Below, in pieces: positions 1 to 10,640 of a stretch of DNA of 64,000 nucleotides (the stretch's first letter is position 1; every line of letters starts with the position of its first letter). The stretch lies in the NCBI GenBank assembly GCA_948474755.1, contig CAOLHI010000962.1:744001-808000 (forward strand). Direction: 5' to 3'. The notes under the pieces were generated by a model. The model searched no databases. It worked only from the letters and a program-made list of their open reading frames with translations, and was not told the origin of the DNA. Made by a program: the position numbers and the translations under genes. Source of the stretch: Ctenosaura bakeri (lineage: Eukaryota; Chordata; Lepidosauria; Squamata; Iguanidae).

Positions 1-591
1 GGATTTTGACTTGTGTGGTTTATTTGTCAAAGACGCAAGATGGGATATCATTTTTATTAGCTGCACAAAAGATATTTTATTGAATGTCACGCTGTAATTT
101 GATTTTTAAAGGAAGACAGAAAAATTACATTTTCTGGGGCATATAATACTGCAAAAACATGATAGCCTTACTAACCACTAACCACAACAAGAAATCATAG
201 GAGTGCCTCCATTCTCTATTGCTGAGATCATAATCTTTTTTTTCTTTCTTTCAGGTTTTATTCAGAGCTCGGTAAAGTTATTTTTGGACTACAAAGCCCA
301 GAATTGCCTGAGAGTCCTGGGAGTTGTTTCCAAGTAGCAGTTTTACTAAGCTGTTTATTAAATATATTTCCATGATTTTTAGCTTAAAATAAGACTGGCA
401 AAGTACTCTTTCCACCACCTTCTCTAAAAGGAAGAAGGTGAAACTTCAAAACAACAACAACAGTTTTTTCCATGTTAAAACAATAGTGAATATTAAATCG
501 ACTGAATTTTAATGCATCAACAGTTGTTATCTGTACATATTCGTATACTTTGGAATACTGAAATTCATTTGTTACAGAATTCTTTAGCTGA
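1..591. other. Unannotated AT-rich DNA
   Basis: No coding region or recognisable complete repeat. Around 280-325 there is a short stretch (ggactacaaagcccagaa, then tcctgggagttg) resembling the small palindromic fragments that recur in the window, for example near 29,400. It is too short to classify. Confidence 0.5.
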
Positions 592-778
592 GCCAGAATG
601 ATGCAGTGGTTTGAGCATTGAACTATAGACCCAGGAAACTAGGGTTCAGTTCCCCACTCAGCCATGGAAATCCATTGGGTTACATTGGGTGTGTCAAACA
701 CTCTCAGCCCCAGAAAACCCCATGATAGTTTCACCTTAGGGGTGCCATAAGATAGACACAACAAAAGGCACCCAACAA
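592..778 (+). mobile_element. tRNA-derived SINE, squamate type
   Basis: The head has the tRNA-like promoter region (gtggtttgagcattgaac, then gggttcagttcc, a B-box-like stretch). It is followed by the body that recurs through the window (cagccatggaaatccattgg, ctcagccccagaaaacccc) and a tail ending in aaaaggcacccaac. At least seven other copies lie in the window on both strands. The exact named family was not determined. Confidence 0.85.
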
Positions 779-844
779 TGAGTTCATTGGTTCTGGCAAT
801 GATATTCTGGTGGCTGGCAATTCATGCCTTCATTCCATGGGTGT

Positions 845-1105
845 CGGGCCAGAACTACCATTAGGCAATGCATGGCAGTCACCTCAAGCTGGAGATACTG
901 GTAGGTGGAAGCAGGGGCTCAGAGAAGGTTGCTGTGTGCCATCAAGGCACCCCTGAGCCCACTAAGCTTCTGCCTTCAGATGTTCTGTCATCATGGCTGA
1001 TAAAGCTACCAAGTTCAATCTCCTTTCATACATATGTGTGTGGGGGGTGCCATCTTGTTCTTCATCCCAAGCAGCAAAATGTCTCAGCCCCACATAGATG
1101 TTTGA
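845..1105 (+). repeat. Old interspersed repeat, unclassified
   Basis: It begins near gggccagaactaccattagg and ends near agcagcaaaatgtctcagcc. These end motifs resemble a widespread vertebrate repeat with complementary ends, so it is probably a decayed DNA transposon. The 81-codon open stretch inside shows no protein family features. Confidence 0.4.
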
Positions 1106-1489
1106 TTGCCTAATCAATCAATGTTTTGAGTCATGAAAGCAATCTGAGTTAGCTGCCTACAGAGATGAGATTCACAGGGTTGTAATATGATGTTGGCTTC
1201 ATACTGACAGAAAGCTCCTGTTTGCACAAGGTAAGGTGAGTGCAGAATATCTATATCCCCCTTAATTACTGTAGAACTCTTTACCATACTTTTTGAGAAG
1301 ATCTCCAACTCTCACAGAAGGGTTTAAGACGGAGCTCTAGGAGTTGCAATAGAGATAAGAGGACCAGGGTAAAAAAAGGGAATGTCCCATCTTGCATGTT
1401 ACCTTAAAGATACCAGTGGATAAAAATCCTCATATTGCCTTCTTTCCACTGTCTATATACACTACCAGCTCATCTGAATATTTAATTTA
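1106..1489. other. Unannotated DNA
   Basis: Nothing recognisable on either strand. Confidence 0.5.
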
Positions 1490-1690
1490 AAATAGTGGTT
1501 ATGGCTTATAAAGCCCTAAAGAATCATATCTCCTACATAAATATGCCTGAGCCCTAAGATCTTCAAGGGCAGCCCTTCTCTCAATTTCACCACCGTCTCA
1601 ATTATGTTTTGTAGGAACAAGGAAAAGGATCTTCTTAGTGGCTGTCCACACAAGACTAACTCATGCTAATAATAGCAGCAGGTTTCCTAC
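1490..1690 (+). mobile_element. Degraded L2-like LINE fragment
   Basis: Segments such as cttataaagccctaaagaatc, cctgagccctaagatcttca and cccttctctcaatttcaccacc follow the same order as the better preserved LINE remnant near 46,400. Both correspond to the C-terminal end of an L2/CR1-type ORF2. There is no open frame, so it is old. Confidence 0.5.
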
Positions 1691-2399
1691 ATACAAATTT
1701 TATTTTTTCAAAATCATTCAGAAGTAGAAAAACCATAGCATAGCCATTTTTTCAGTATTTCTTCCTTAAATTCAATCTTATTGAGAATTGATAACCTTTT
1801 AAAAACAAGAACATGTTTTCTCTATGATCAGTTGTTGTAAATCCTTCCCACTTTGCACATTTAATTCTCTATTAGAATATATTAATGAAAAACTAAGCAC
1901 ATAACTCTTTTTCCCCCAATTTCTACTACTCCTCTAAACATAAGTTTCCTTTTCCATGCATACATGAAACTGACTTAGAAGTATTGATAAAAGGAGATAC
2001 TTTGTCCATTTTAGTAACATAATTAACACAGAGATCAATATATTGATGAGTCTTTTCCCTCATAAATAAAATTCCTAAGCAACTGACCTAAATTAATTAT
2101 CTCTTGTGGTAGAAGAAAAAGATATCAGCTGCTATCTGATTCTCACATTTATTCCATTAATTTAATAATGCATTGATAATAAAGATCATTGTAGTACATA
2201 TGTTCATTCCAAATCATCTTAGTGAATGATTCTTTTTGTTCATCAAGAAGAAACCATGCCATTTTGGCAGCACAATAATATGTATGCCCCCTTGAGATCT
2301 TTGGAAGAAAGGTGGAATATGAGGAATTGAATCAATCAGTCAAAGCTCTGGGTACTAGGGTTGTACTAACTTCCTGTCTCTCAGTAGTCTTGTACTATG
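1691..2399. other. Unannotated AT-rich DNA
   Basis: AT-rich, with no coding region or recognisable repeat. Confidence 0.5.
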
Positions 2400-2672
2400 G
2401 TCTAACTCAGGGGCAGGCAAAGTGTAGCCCACGGGCCTCATGCTGCCTCCATGGCCTTTTTTGAGGCCTCCAGAGCCCCCCTAAAGTTCTTTCTTTTCCT
2501 CCAAAATGTTAAAAAAAAATGATCTCCAGGGAGTATAAAGGGTATCTCCAAATGTTTGAAGTCCTATGTTTGCATCCTGTGGATGAAAATTTGTGATTTT
2601 CTTAAAAAATTGCCTCAAAATGTCCCAAAACATATGCCCTCTAGGGACTAGTTGCTGACACTTGGTTTAACT
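2400..2672 (+). repeat. Old DNA-transposon-like repeat fragment
   Basis: It starts with caggggcaggcaaagtgtag and gcccacgggcc, the typical opening of a non-autonomous hAT-like vertebrate repeat. The rest is AT-rich and decayed. Target duplications were not identified. Confidence 0.35.
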
Positions 2673-2682
2673 TAATTCATTT

Positions 2683-3940
2683 AGAATCATAGAATCATAG
2701 AAAATATAGAGTTGGAAGAGACCACACGGGTCATCCAGTCCAACCCCCTGCCATGCAGGAACACCCTCAAAGCACTCCCAACAGATGGCCATCAAGCCTC
2801 TGCTTAAAAACCTCCAAGGAAGGAGACTCCACTATGCTCCTAGGCAGCATATTCCACTGCCGGACAGCCCTGACTGTCAGGAAGTTCTTCCTGAGGTTCA
2901 GGTGGAATCTCCTTTCCTGCAAGTTGAATCCATTGCTCCTTGTCCTGGTCTCTGGAGCAACAGAAAACAAGCCCTCTCCTTCCTCTACATGGCATCCCTT
3001 CAAATATTTAAACATGGCTATCATGTCCCCTCTTACCCTTCTCTTCTGCAGACTAAACATACCCAGCTCTCTAAGTCTATCCTCATAGGGCATGGCTTCC
3101 AGGCCTCTCACCATTTTGGTCGCCCTCCTCTGGACTTGTTCCAGCTTGACCATGTCCTTCTTGAATTGGGGTGCCCAGAACTGGACACAGTATTCAAGAT
3201 GAGTCCCAACCAAAGCAGAGTAGAGTGGTACCAGTACCTCCTTCGATCTAGACACCAAACTCCTATTGATGCAGCCGAGAATTGCATTGGCTTTCTTGGC
3301 TGCTGCATCACACTGCTGACTCATGTTCAGCTTGTGGTCTATGAAGACTCCTAGATCCCTTTCACACGTACTGCTATCCAGCCACGTGTCCCCCATCCTA
3401 TATTTCTGTATTCCATTTTTTCTACCTAAGTGTAGGACCTTACACTTCTCTCTGTTGAATTTCATTTTGTTAGCCTTGGCCCAGCTCTCTAATCTATCCA
3501 GGTCATTTTGAATTTTTATCCTGTCCTCTGGCGTATTAGTAACCCCTCCCAATTTGGTGTCATCTGCAAATTTGATGAGCATGCCCTCTATTCCTTCATC
3601 CAAGTCCTTGATAAAAATATTAAACAGCACTGGCCCAGGACAGAACCCTGTGGCACCCCACTAGTCACTTCTCTCCAGGATGAAAAGCAGCCATTTGTGA
3701 TCACCCCTTTGGGTTCGGTTGGTCAACCAATTACAAATCCAACTAACAGTAGCCCTGTCCAGCCCACATTTTACTAGCTTCGTTGCAAGAATGTCATGGG
3801 GAACTTTGTCAAAGGCCTTACTGAAATCGAGATATGCTACATCCACAGCATTCCCTTCATCTATCAAGCTAGTAATTCTATCATAAAAAGAGTTAAGATT
3901 AGTCTGGCATGACTTATTTTTGAGAAATCCATGTTGAGAA
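2683..3940 (-). mobile_element. CR1 LINE, 5'-truncated
   Basis: The left end carries the CR1 3' terminal signature on the minus strand: an attctatgattct-type direct repeat, then the conserved tract that reads gttggaagagaccacacggg on the plus strand. Coding capacity for the C-terminal two thirds of a CR1 reverse transcriptase runs rightward on the minus strand. The 5' part of the element is missing, as in most CR1 copies. No target duplication was sought because CR1 usually makes none. Confidence 0.93.
2767..3867 (-). pseudogene. CR1 reverse transcriptase (ORF2) remnant
   Basis: Two minus-strand open blocks encode the RT domain. The first, 3867 down to 3661, holds RT motif A (LDFSKAFDKVPHD). 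The second, 3630 down to 2767, encodes 287 residues that begin LFNIFIKDLDEGIEG, carry the catalytic FADDTK motif, and end with the typical CR1 C-terminus (SLEVFKQRLDGHLLGVL). Between them, near 3630-3665, the frame is broken by small indels and an in-frame stop, so RT motif B is disrupted. This is a non-autonomous fossil. A plus-strand open stretch over 2785-3354 is only its antisense shadow. Confidence 0.9.
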
Positions 3941-5279
3941 ATCCAATTTTTATTAGACTATATAAAATTTGAAAACATTGTTGCCACTCTAAATTTTTGG
4001 CTAGTAGTAGAACTCATACATTTCCAGTTTTTTTTTTAAAAAAATCATTTTTGGTAAAATGGAGACTGTAATGGTTAAACACAGACACACACACAGAGAG
4101 AGAGACCCCCCACATGCACATGAACACACACACAAAAGATGAATGTTAAAATCACCACATGGAAACATTGACTGGAATTCACTAAAGCAGTTACAAATGT
4201 ATAACCTAGAGTTATGCATTTGTGACTTGTTTGTATTCATGATTCCTACATATTCCATCCTTTAGGAACTACATAGGTACTGTGAAGGTTCTCCAATACT
4301 GACTTATTGGGTAGAAGCCACTGTGATCAATAGGGATCTGGTCGTCTGTCAATCAAGAAGCAGCTGGCTGATGTTCCTACTCCTCTTTGCATGTATGGTC
4401 TCCAGCGTGAGGGGGAACTGTGACAGGGATCCTTCTTCTGCCTGTCACAGTGATCACTCGCTGGAAGGAGTGGAAATGTCAGTCAGCTGCTGCCTAATCA
4501 AAAGGGGAACAGATCCCTACCAGTCGCAGCAGCTGCTGCCTGGTAGGTGGGTACTGAGGAAGTCAAGCCAAGAGACATTACATAGCTATGTAACTAAGAT
4601 GGTTAAGTAGCTAGGTAGCATGACTTGACCCATTCTTTACACCATATTGGGCAAAAAGGCATTCTCAGTTGGTGCTGCTGGTTTTCTCACAGTTCCTTCC
4701 AGTGGCAAACTGTGGCATGTGGGCTAAATTCCTGACCAATATCCCTAAAGTCACTGGCTTCAGACCTGTTACAGCTTCAAGTCCGTCCGTCCTTCCTTCC
4801 TTCCTTGGGTAAGCTGTCTCAAAAAGATCTGCATTATAACAATCAAGAATTACTAGAAATTCAGAGCTGCAAAGCAAAATTTCTCCCCTCCTTGTAGATA
4901 AAGGCATGGCAACTGTCTTTCAGGGGGTTCTGTTAGGTAAGAGAGTCTGACTGAGGCCTAAAGACTCCTTTTGTCATTTGTGTGATGCCTTAAAAAAAAA
5001 AACTTTTCGAGTGATAAAATCAGCAAGGACAGGACCATTGTCATTGCTCATTTTATGACCTCAGGCATTGCTACAGTGCCTCAGACTGTCTTGGCACCAT
5101 TAGTCCCTAGACTGCTTCTGCTGATTTTAAAGAGGCTTTTGTTGGTAATCAGTACAGACTTTGGAATCCCAGGACACCCATACTAGTCACACTAAGCTCA
5201 AATCAGAAGGAGAGCAGGCAGTAACAAGCACTGAGGCCCATGCTGACCCCTCAGCAGCTATTTATTTGGCATAATAACT
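3941..5279. other. Unannotated DNA with simple repeats
   Basis: Contains CA/GA-rich simple sequence around 4080-4135, a CTTC run around 4786-4807 and a perfect 11-bp inverted repeat at 4417-4451. No coding region is supported. Confidence 0.5.
4417..4451. repeat. Short perfect inverted repeat
   Basis: ACTGTGACAGG at 4417-4427 is exactly complementary to CCTGTCACAGT at 4441-4451, with a 13-nt loop. It is not near any recognised gene or transposon end. Confidence 0.7.
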
Positions 5280-5900
5280 GAGCAAATAACTTTCCAAATG
5301 AAAAGGCATATTTTGGGAACTGATAATAAATCAATCTTTGAAGAACAAGAAATACTTATTAGCTTTATGCTCTGCCAAGTTGTAAAAAAACAAAACGAAA
5401 GGGGGGCGGGAAATCCACCACAGGCCAAATAAGTATCCGTGCTTCAGAGCCAGACAGCTTTCCCATCGATAGAGATTTAAAGGGGTCCCACATCAAAAGA
5501 GGGCATTTTAATAGCGTTCACATGACTGAGGAACACTACTTCATTTCTGAAAGCGATACGTTTCAGCTTAATGAAATCTTAAACTTAGTGGTGGTGGTGG
5601 GGAGATCTCAAAACAACCTGTAGCAATTAGTAAAAACAAGAATGTGTCAGCTTTCAGGGTGTACAAGAAATAACAGACGGCAGAGCTCGGATGGTGTGAT
5701 TCTATTTTTTATTGTTATTATTTTGAAAGGATAACAACACCAAAAAAAATCGTAAAAGCTCTGTTCTTATTTCAAAAGAAGTTAGAATGTGATTAATAAC
5801 AGAATTAAAGGAAAGAAACATGGAGCAGTAAAAGAGAACATGCGAGATAAAACAGCTTTGCTAAGCAAAACCTGCAGTGGAAAAGGAGCCTTTGATCCAA
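5280..5900. other. Repeat-free, complex sequence block
   Basis: No interspersed repeat, no open frame and no simple-sequence bias. It contains CpG-bearing complex sequence (for example cccatcgatagagatttaaa near 5462). It could be a conserved non-coding element, but only cross-species alignment would show that. Confidence 0.25.
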
Positions 5901-6419
5901 CTAACTCCTATAGAGGAAAGAGGTTTTTTTAATGACTCCACTAGGATTAGGTCCATACCTTGCAATACATATGGTGTTTAATAGGAATACATTGCTTGTG
6001 TAAAAGGTAACGTTGTGCATGTTGAAGAGCCCAGCTCCAGTCACTGACATCTCTTGTTACAGGCTCTCAAGTGCCAGGGATGAGAAAGATTTCTGATCAA
6101 AACTTTGGGGAATGGGTTGCCAGTTACTTCAAACCAGTCTTCTCTTGATGGATCAGACTACCACCCCCACCATTGGCTAGGCAGACTGTGGATGATGGCA
6201 GTTTCACATCTAAGCGAGGAGAAGATAGAGTAAATGGTAGTGGGCTACCTAGATCAATGTTATTACCATATCATCACCTTTATACTTCAGTGTATAACCT
6301 AGAGTATCTAAGCATGCAAGCAATTTGGCATTTGTGTTATGGATGAGTAACATGCATGTCTGATTCCTTTGTGTTCCCTCTGCCTGCAAAAGTAGATGGA
6401 ATTCATGAGGAAGGTGAAT
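5901..6419. other. Unannotated DNA
   Basis: No supported gene or repeat. A stretch near 6113-6170 (gggttgccagttacttcaaa, cttgatggatcagac) resembles short fragments of squamate interspersed repeats but is too brief to call. Confidence 0.4.
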
Positions 6420-6813
6420 TGTCATAAGTGGTAGTGAAGCAGAAACCAGAGATAAGACCCTTTTGGTTAGGAAAAAAGTGTTTTATTTTGCCGGCAAGCC
6501 TCGGCTGGGATATCTCCCAAAAGAAACCGAGCCCCCCTTCATTTGAGTTAACATGCATTTATACATTTTCCAGTACAGTCATCACATGTTCAAGAAAGGA
6601 AACAGATGCATACGAAGGTTCCCACCGTTCTCTAGCGTAATCTTACAAATGTTGCAAAGTAAAGGAAGCATAAACCACATTTCATCCTCCCTAACATTCT
6701 ATCTTACAGAGTTCTATTGTATTTCTTTCAAACACAGAGAGACTTCAACTGCAGAGAAAATTAACTGCTTTTCCCTCACATCCAGAGGTCATCTAGCCTG
6801 ACCCACCACCACA
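6420..6813 (-). mobile_element. ERV 3' LTR
   Basis: The plus-strand right end is ...ccaccaca, so the minus-strand LTR begins TGTGGTGG, immediately next to the polypurine tract. A minus-strand AATAAA (plus-strand tttatt near 6482) supplies a polyadenylation signal. The left boundary is approximate: tgtcat at about 6420 or tggtag at about 6430. Length is about 390 bp. Confidence 0.6.
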
Positions 6814-6828
6814 TTTCCCCCCTTTTAT
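6814..6828 (-). other. Retroviral polypurine tract
   Basis: On the minus strand this reads ataaaaggggggaaa and ends exactly where the LTR's TG begins. This is the position and composition expected of the plus-strand DNA primer of a retrovirus. Confidence 0.65.
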
Positions 6829-7369
6829 GCTGAATTCGTTAGCAATTCAAGCATAATCATTCTGGCTGCGCCATCAGGGCATATACAGCAGTCTTTCCAT
6901 CCATTATTTCATTCATTGCAGATTGAAAATACTTTAACAAGCAGAGTACTGACAGGCAGATTTAGGAAGGCCATTATTTATGCACAAAGCAATTATACAA
7001 GCAGTGCCTTTACCCATGCTTCATTAGGGAACCAGATAATCATGTCCACATGTCTGCAGACTACAAGAATGATTTTCTAATAGTGAATACTTCAGAATGC
7101 ATTTTTCTTCTTTTTACATCCTAACTTATTTACATAATAGGAGATAGTCTAAAGCTATTTCATGCCGGGCTACAACCAATCTTAGTAGAGCTTCCTGCAG
7201 AAGGCACCCAGTAGATGACCAAAATGAAGGGTATCACTCCGGTCCTTGGCAAGCTCTGTAAAACTGGGTAGAGACAAGCCACCATTTCAAGGGTGTGCCC
7301 ACAACATGGGCATACACAGATAATCCGGCCACCAGAGAAATTTAGCAGGTGCGGCACAGGGGTTGGGTA

Positions 7370-7432
7370 ACGCGGCGGCGGCGGCAGGGGTGGGGGGGCG
7401 GCGGGGGGGCGGGGGGCGGCGGCGGGGCCTGG
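7370..7432 (+). repeat. G-rich CGG tract
   Basis: Many runs of three or more G (gcggcgg, ggggggcggcggggggg) make G-quadruplex formation plausible. The equivalent tract in copy 2 (about 11490-11562) is also G-rich but differs in detail. Confidence 0.6.
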
Positions 7433-7456
7433 ATTTGAGGCTCGATTGATGGGAGC

Positions 7457-7780
7457 GTGATGTTTGCTCTACAATTAGTTCGACCAGGCTTCATCTTGAA
7501 GGAAATCCGTAGAAAGCCTTTTCACATGGCGTTTTTAAAGCGTATTAGGCACGCTCCTTCCCCCCTTCACGAGCCACCATACCGCATGACATTCTGGCAA
7601 ACCAGGTGCTATCACAGCCACGGATTTCACCTGAAAGGCGAAAATAACCTCCCTTTCATGCATCAGTTGCACGACCAAAGGGCCTGCAGAGCCATCATCC
7701 AGTGTGCTTCCAGAAAGGACCCAGGAGTAGGCGGGGTGTGGGCAGTCCCTGCTGCCTGTTCCTCACGCTGCAGCTCCTAG
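7457..7780 (+). other. 107-codon open stretch in repeat copy 1
   Basis: The predicted product begins MMFALQLVRPGFILKEIRRK and matches no family I recognise. The second repeat copy (11587-11910) is also open over exactly 107 codons and differs at 7 residues. About a dozen nucleotide differences separate the copies and more than half change the amino acid, so I see no sign of purifying selection. It is probably chance openness in a young, GC-rich repeat, but both copies preserving start and stop is notable. Confidence 0.3.
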
Positions 7781-8040
7781 GGGATGCTCCGCCCAGCAGC
7801 AGGCCGGCCGCTGCCCCCATCACAGCAGGGAACACTGCACAACACGTCGCCGTGAGAGGCCATCCTGGGGCTGCATTGCCACTCACACTTGAGACGACAG
7901 CAGCCCCCGGGATCCGGCCAACTGTGTTGTTGTTTTTTAAACCCGGCACTATCGTTAGCAAGTTAGCATATTAGCACGTTAGCACGTTACCAACGTAGTA
8001 TGAAACAGCCTGTTGGCAGGATCTATCGTGCTAACATTAG

Positions 8041-8329
8041 TAAAATATGGTAAAATATGTAGGCCAGGCTTCCAACCCCTCCTATGCCTGTCAAGACCCA
8101 CAATATGGTCTCCCACGTTCAGGATCTGGCCGTACGTAGAGTGGTGCGTCCCCAGTAGCACTGCAGCAGGGCCTAGTCCTATCTTCTTTTCCCCTCCAGA
8201 TGGAGATCTGGCCATGCGCTGGGTGTTCAGCTTCCCGGTATGTGAACACAGCAGGGCCTAGTCTCAGTCTTACTGCTTTCTGATAACTTTCAACTTCAAA
8301 TGTTGCCCTGTGATTGGGGCAACAGTTCA
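8041..8329. other. Unresolved sequence within ERV remnant
   Basis: Lies between the 863-bp repeat and the integrase-like block. It may be env-region sequence of the same minus-strand provirus, but I see no diagnostic motif. Confidence 0.3.
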
Positions 8330-8900
8330 GTCAGAGTGAGCCTTTTTATCCTAATGTAATGCACCCAAGGCTTCAACCCTACCACCTTCACTACAGTGGT
8401 AGTTGTCACTACTACCTGATAGGGTCCCTCCACCCAGAACCAAAAGGCTCCCCTTTCCAATCCTTCACCCATATCTCCTGGTTGGAAAGGGGTGTGCCTG
8501 TGTCTGTAGAAAGGGGAGTCACTATTTTAACATTTACTCCCTCATCTTACTCATAGCTTTTCCTAATGCGCTAACCTCCTCCTGTAGAGTTATGTTTCCT
8601 AATTCCTTTGTGTCTCTCCTTAATCCACCCAAAATGGCTTCATACTTCGGCTAAAAGGGGACATCCCTATGGTTCAATGAGATATGCACCTTATCCTATG
8701 CCTTATCCTAAAGGGGCTATGGAAAGAACATCCACTCACTTCAGCCCTGTTTCTTGGCACAATTTGAACTGCTGTGTCTTCAGGATCCGATTCATCCTCT
8801 CCACTTTTCCTAAATTCTGAGGTCTGCAGGTGCAATGTAATTTCCAGATGATTCCTAAAGTAGTGGTTTAATCTTTGATGATCTTCTGGACAAATGCAGG
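8330..8900 (-). pseudogene. Retroviral integrase remnant (pol 3' end)
   Basis: Conceptual minus-strand reading, spread over more than one frame, resembles the end of a gammaretrovirus-type integrase. A degenerate part of the catalytic core lies around 8900-8750, and a C-terminal domain with the tryptophan/proline-tyrosine signature lies around 8480-8360. Single-base shifts and stops separate the blocks, so no functional protein is encoded. The neighbouring polypurine tract and LTR on the same strand support the retroviral reading. Confidence 0.6.
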
Positions 8901-8959
8901 TCTGTTGTTTGAGCCTATATTGTTTGGGATTTTGGGACTGCTTCTCCTGGCTATCCAAC

Positions 8960-9637
8960 GGCCTTCAGTGCTCCTTCTTCTCCGCCTTCTCGGTCAAAGA
9001 GTACTTCAGCCGCAGCTCCACTTCCAGATCCAGCCTGGAGACGTGCTCTATCGCCGCCACCCCAGCTCGAAGAGGTGCTCTATCACCTCCGTGACCTGCT
9101 GGGGCAGGGCCAGTTTCTGCAGTTGTGCCAGAGACTCTACTAGCCACCGCTGGACTGCCTTGCACCTAGGACTCTGCCTTTCCTTGTGTTCTCCATATTC
9201 TTGCTGCCAACTTCTCCTTCCAGGATGTCACAGCTCCAAGTCCCTGCCCTTCTCTGTCTGTGGGAAGATGGACAAAAACCTCTCCTTAGTCTTCACTTGA
9301 CAGCTGGCCTCAGGCACTCTGGTTTGCTGAGCTAATACAGTCAAGTTTCCCAACCAAACGGGTCTGCAGTGAAATCATGGCTGAACCAATCCTTTCAGCC
9401 CTGCTTCCTGGGTCTTGGCCACCTCCAGAACGCCCTGTTTTGACTTTCCTCTCCTTCAGTGCCTTCACAGTAGCCAGTTCCCCTTTCAGCAAGAATAGGG
9501 ATGTGGCTGGGGGTTGTGGATGCTGAAACTGCTCCCTCATTTGCAAACAGGGGAGCATTTTGGGTGCAAGCACACATACCCCCCGCTGCTGGGTCCCTGA
9601 TAAAAGGGGATACAGCAACAGGCATGTGCACATGTCC
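8960..9637. other. GC-rich sequence, origin unclear
   Basis: Relatively GC-rich, with short open stretches on both strands (for example 9310-9684 on the minus strand) and no recognisable domain. It may be further ERV internal sequence. Confidence 0.3.
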
Positions 9638-9822
9638 AAACTCTGGAGAACAGGTTTGAATGGCGACTCAGTCATGGAAATCACTGGGTGACCTCAGGCA
9701 AGTCACATTCTCTAAGCCTCAGAGAAAGGCAAAGGCAACAAATCTTGCCACGAAAAAACCCTCATGATACGTTTGGCTTAAGGTTACCATAAGTCAGTTT
9801 TCAAAGGAAAAAGGCTTGATGG
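9638..9822 (+). mobile_element. tRNA-derived SINE, 5'-truncated
   Basis: Begins within the tRNA-like head (ctctggagaacaggtttgaa) and continues through the body (tcatggaaatcactgggtga, cctcagagaaaggcaaaggc) to ggttaccataagtcag. This copy keeps the longer body with the aggcaaaggcaaca segment. Confidence 0.85.
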
Positions 9823-10399
9823 CTAGACCAGGAGTGTCGAACTCAGGTTCATCTTGGGCCACATCAGATTATGGTTGCCCTCAAAGGGCCAGTTCTATCT
9901 GGAAGACTATATAAATGTATCTACTCTTTTATTGTATAAAATAATTGCCTCTGTGTTCAATTATTACTGGTTTTTAAATTGCCTTCCCTCTGCATCAACT
10001 TTTCTTTTCTTAGACATTTTGGGGGTATTTGATTGTAGTTTATGGTCCCCATGCCTCTTTATGAGCCCCACGGATTGTTGCCATAGTAACCCATGGCAAC
10101 ACACTGACAGTGAGGCCCTTTTCACATGGCATTTTTGTTTTTTGTTTTTAGTAATAAGAACAATAATAATATTTATTTCTAATGCACTTTCCACCAACGG
10201 GCAGAACATCAAACATATACAATCAGAATGAATGACAATAACATGTTAACACTATCAACATATATAAAACTTCCAACATCCTGCCAGCTACAAGGCACCT
10301 CATCAACCTCAGACACAATTCATTAGTTTAATCCAGCAAATCAAAGACAAAGCTCTTCAGCCTCTTGCGAAACAGCCGAGATCCTCCTTCCCCTTAGTT
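9823..10399. other. Unannotated DNA with repeat scraps
   Basis: The segment 9833-9898 (gtgtcgaactcaggttcatc, ccctcaaagggccag) looks like a fragment of a hAT-like repeat. At 10113-10133 aggcccttttcacatggca looks like a stranded MITE family A terminus. The rest is AT-rich. Confidence 0.4.
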
Positions 10400-10640
10400 A
10401 CGAATGCATAACTCTATAATGTCTCCTAGCCTGACCCCCCACCCCCCGCTCACCTTAAGAGTCAGCAGCTGCATTGAACAAAGGAGGTCTATTCAGCTGC
10501 CAATCAGGGCACATAGAGGATGACATCTCCAGCTCCTTCCATTCAGCAAGCAAGGTTGCAATGAGGCTGGAAACTTCATGCTCCTTGCACCCCAGTCAGT
10601 CACTCTTCCGTTGTGGATCCAGTCCACTGGCTGGCTGAAT
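10400..10640. repeat. Palindromic old repeat, unclassified
   Basis: Segments match the region at 46950-47240, partly in direct orientation (caccttaagag, attcagct.tcaat) and partly inverted (aggtctattcagctgcc). This suggests a decayed foldback element. Confidence 0.35.

Larger units (their letters stand above)
7178..8040 (+). repeat. 863-bp GC-rich repeat, copy 1
   Basis: Nearly identical to 11301-12168 from aatcttagtagagcttcctg to the end at gctaacattag, beyond which the two flanks differ. It has a first part (7178-7345), a G-rich CGG tract (7370-7432), a 107-codon open stretch (7457-7780) and a terminal cluster of gttagca repeats with a complementary cgtgctaac. The motif CCTTTTCACATGGCGTTT at about 7519 resembles the end of MITE family A. 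It interrupts the ERV remnant. Its family is unknown to me. Confidence 0.75.
6420..9300 (-). mobile_element. Decayed endogenous retrovirus remnant
   Basis: On the minus strand, reading from high to low coordinates, there are integrase-like remains (about 8900-8330), then a polypurine tract directly abutting an LTR (6420-6813). This order matches the 3' half of a provirus. An 863-bp unrelated repeat sits inside it at 7178-8040. The GC-rich part at 8960-9300 may belong to the same provirus but I could not identify it. No 5' LTR was recognised and every reading frame is broken. The integrase-type signature suggests a class I (gamma/epsilon-like) lineage; that assignment is inference. Confidence 0.6.

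Noticed and set aside
2785..3354. 189-codon plus-strand open stretch
   Set aside because: It is the antisense shadow of the CR1 reverse transcriptase on the minus strand, which has clear RT motifs.
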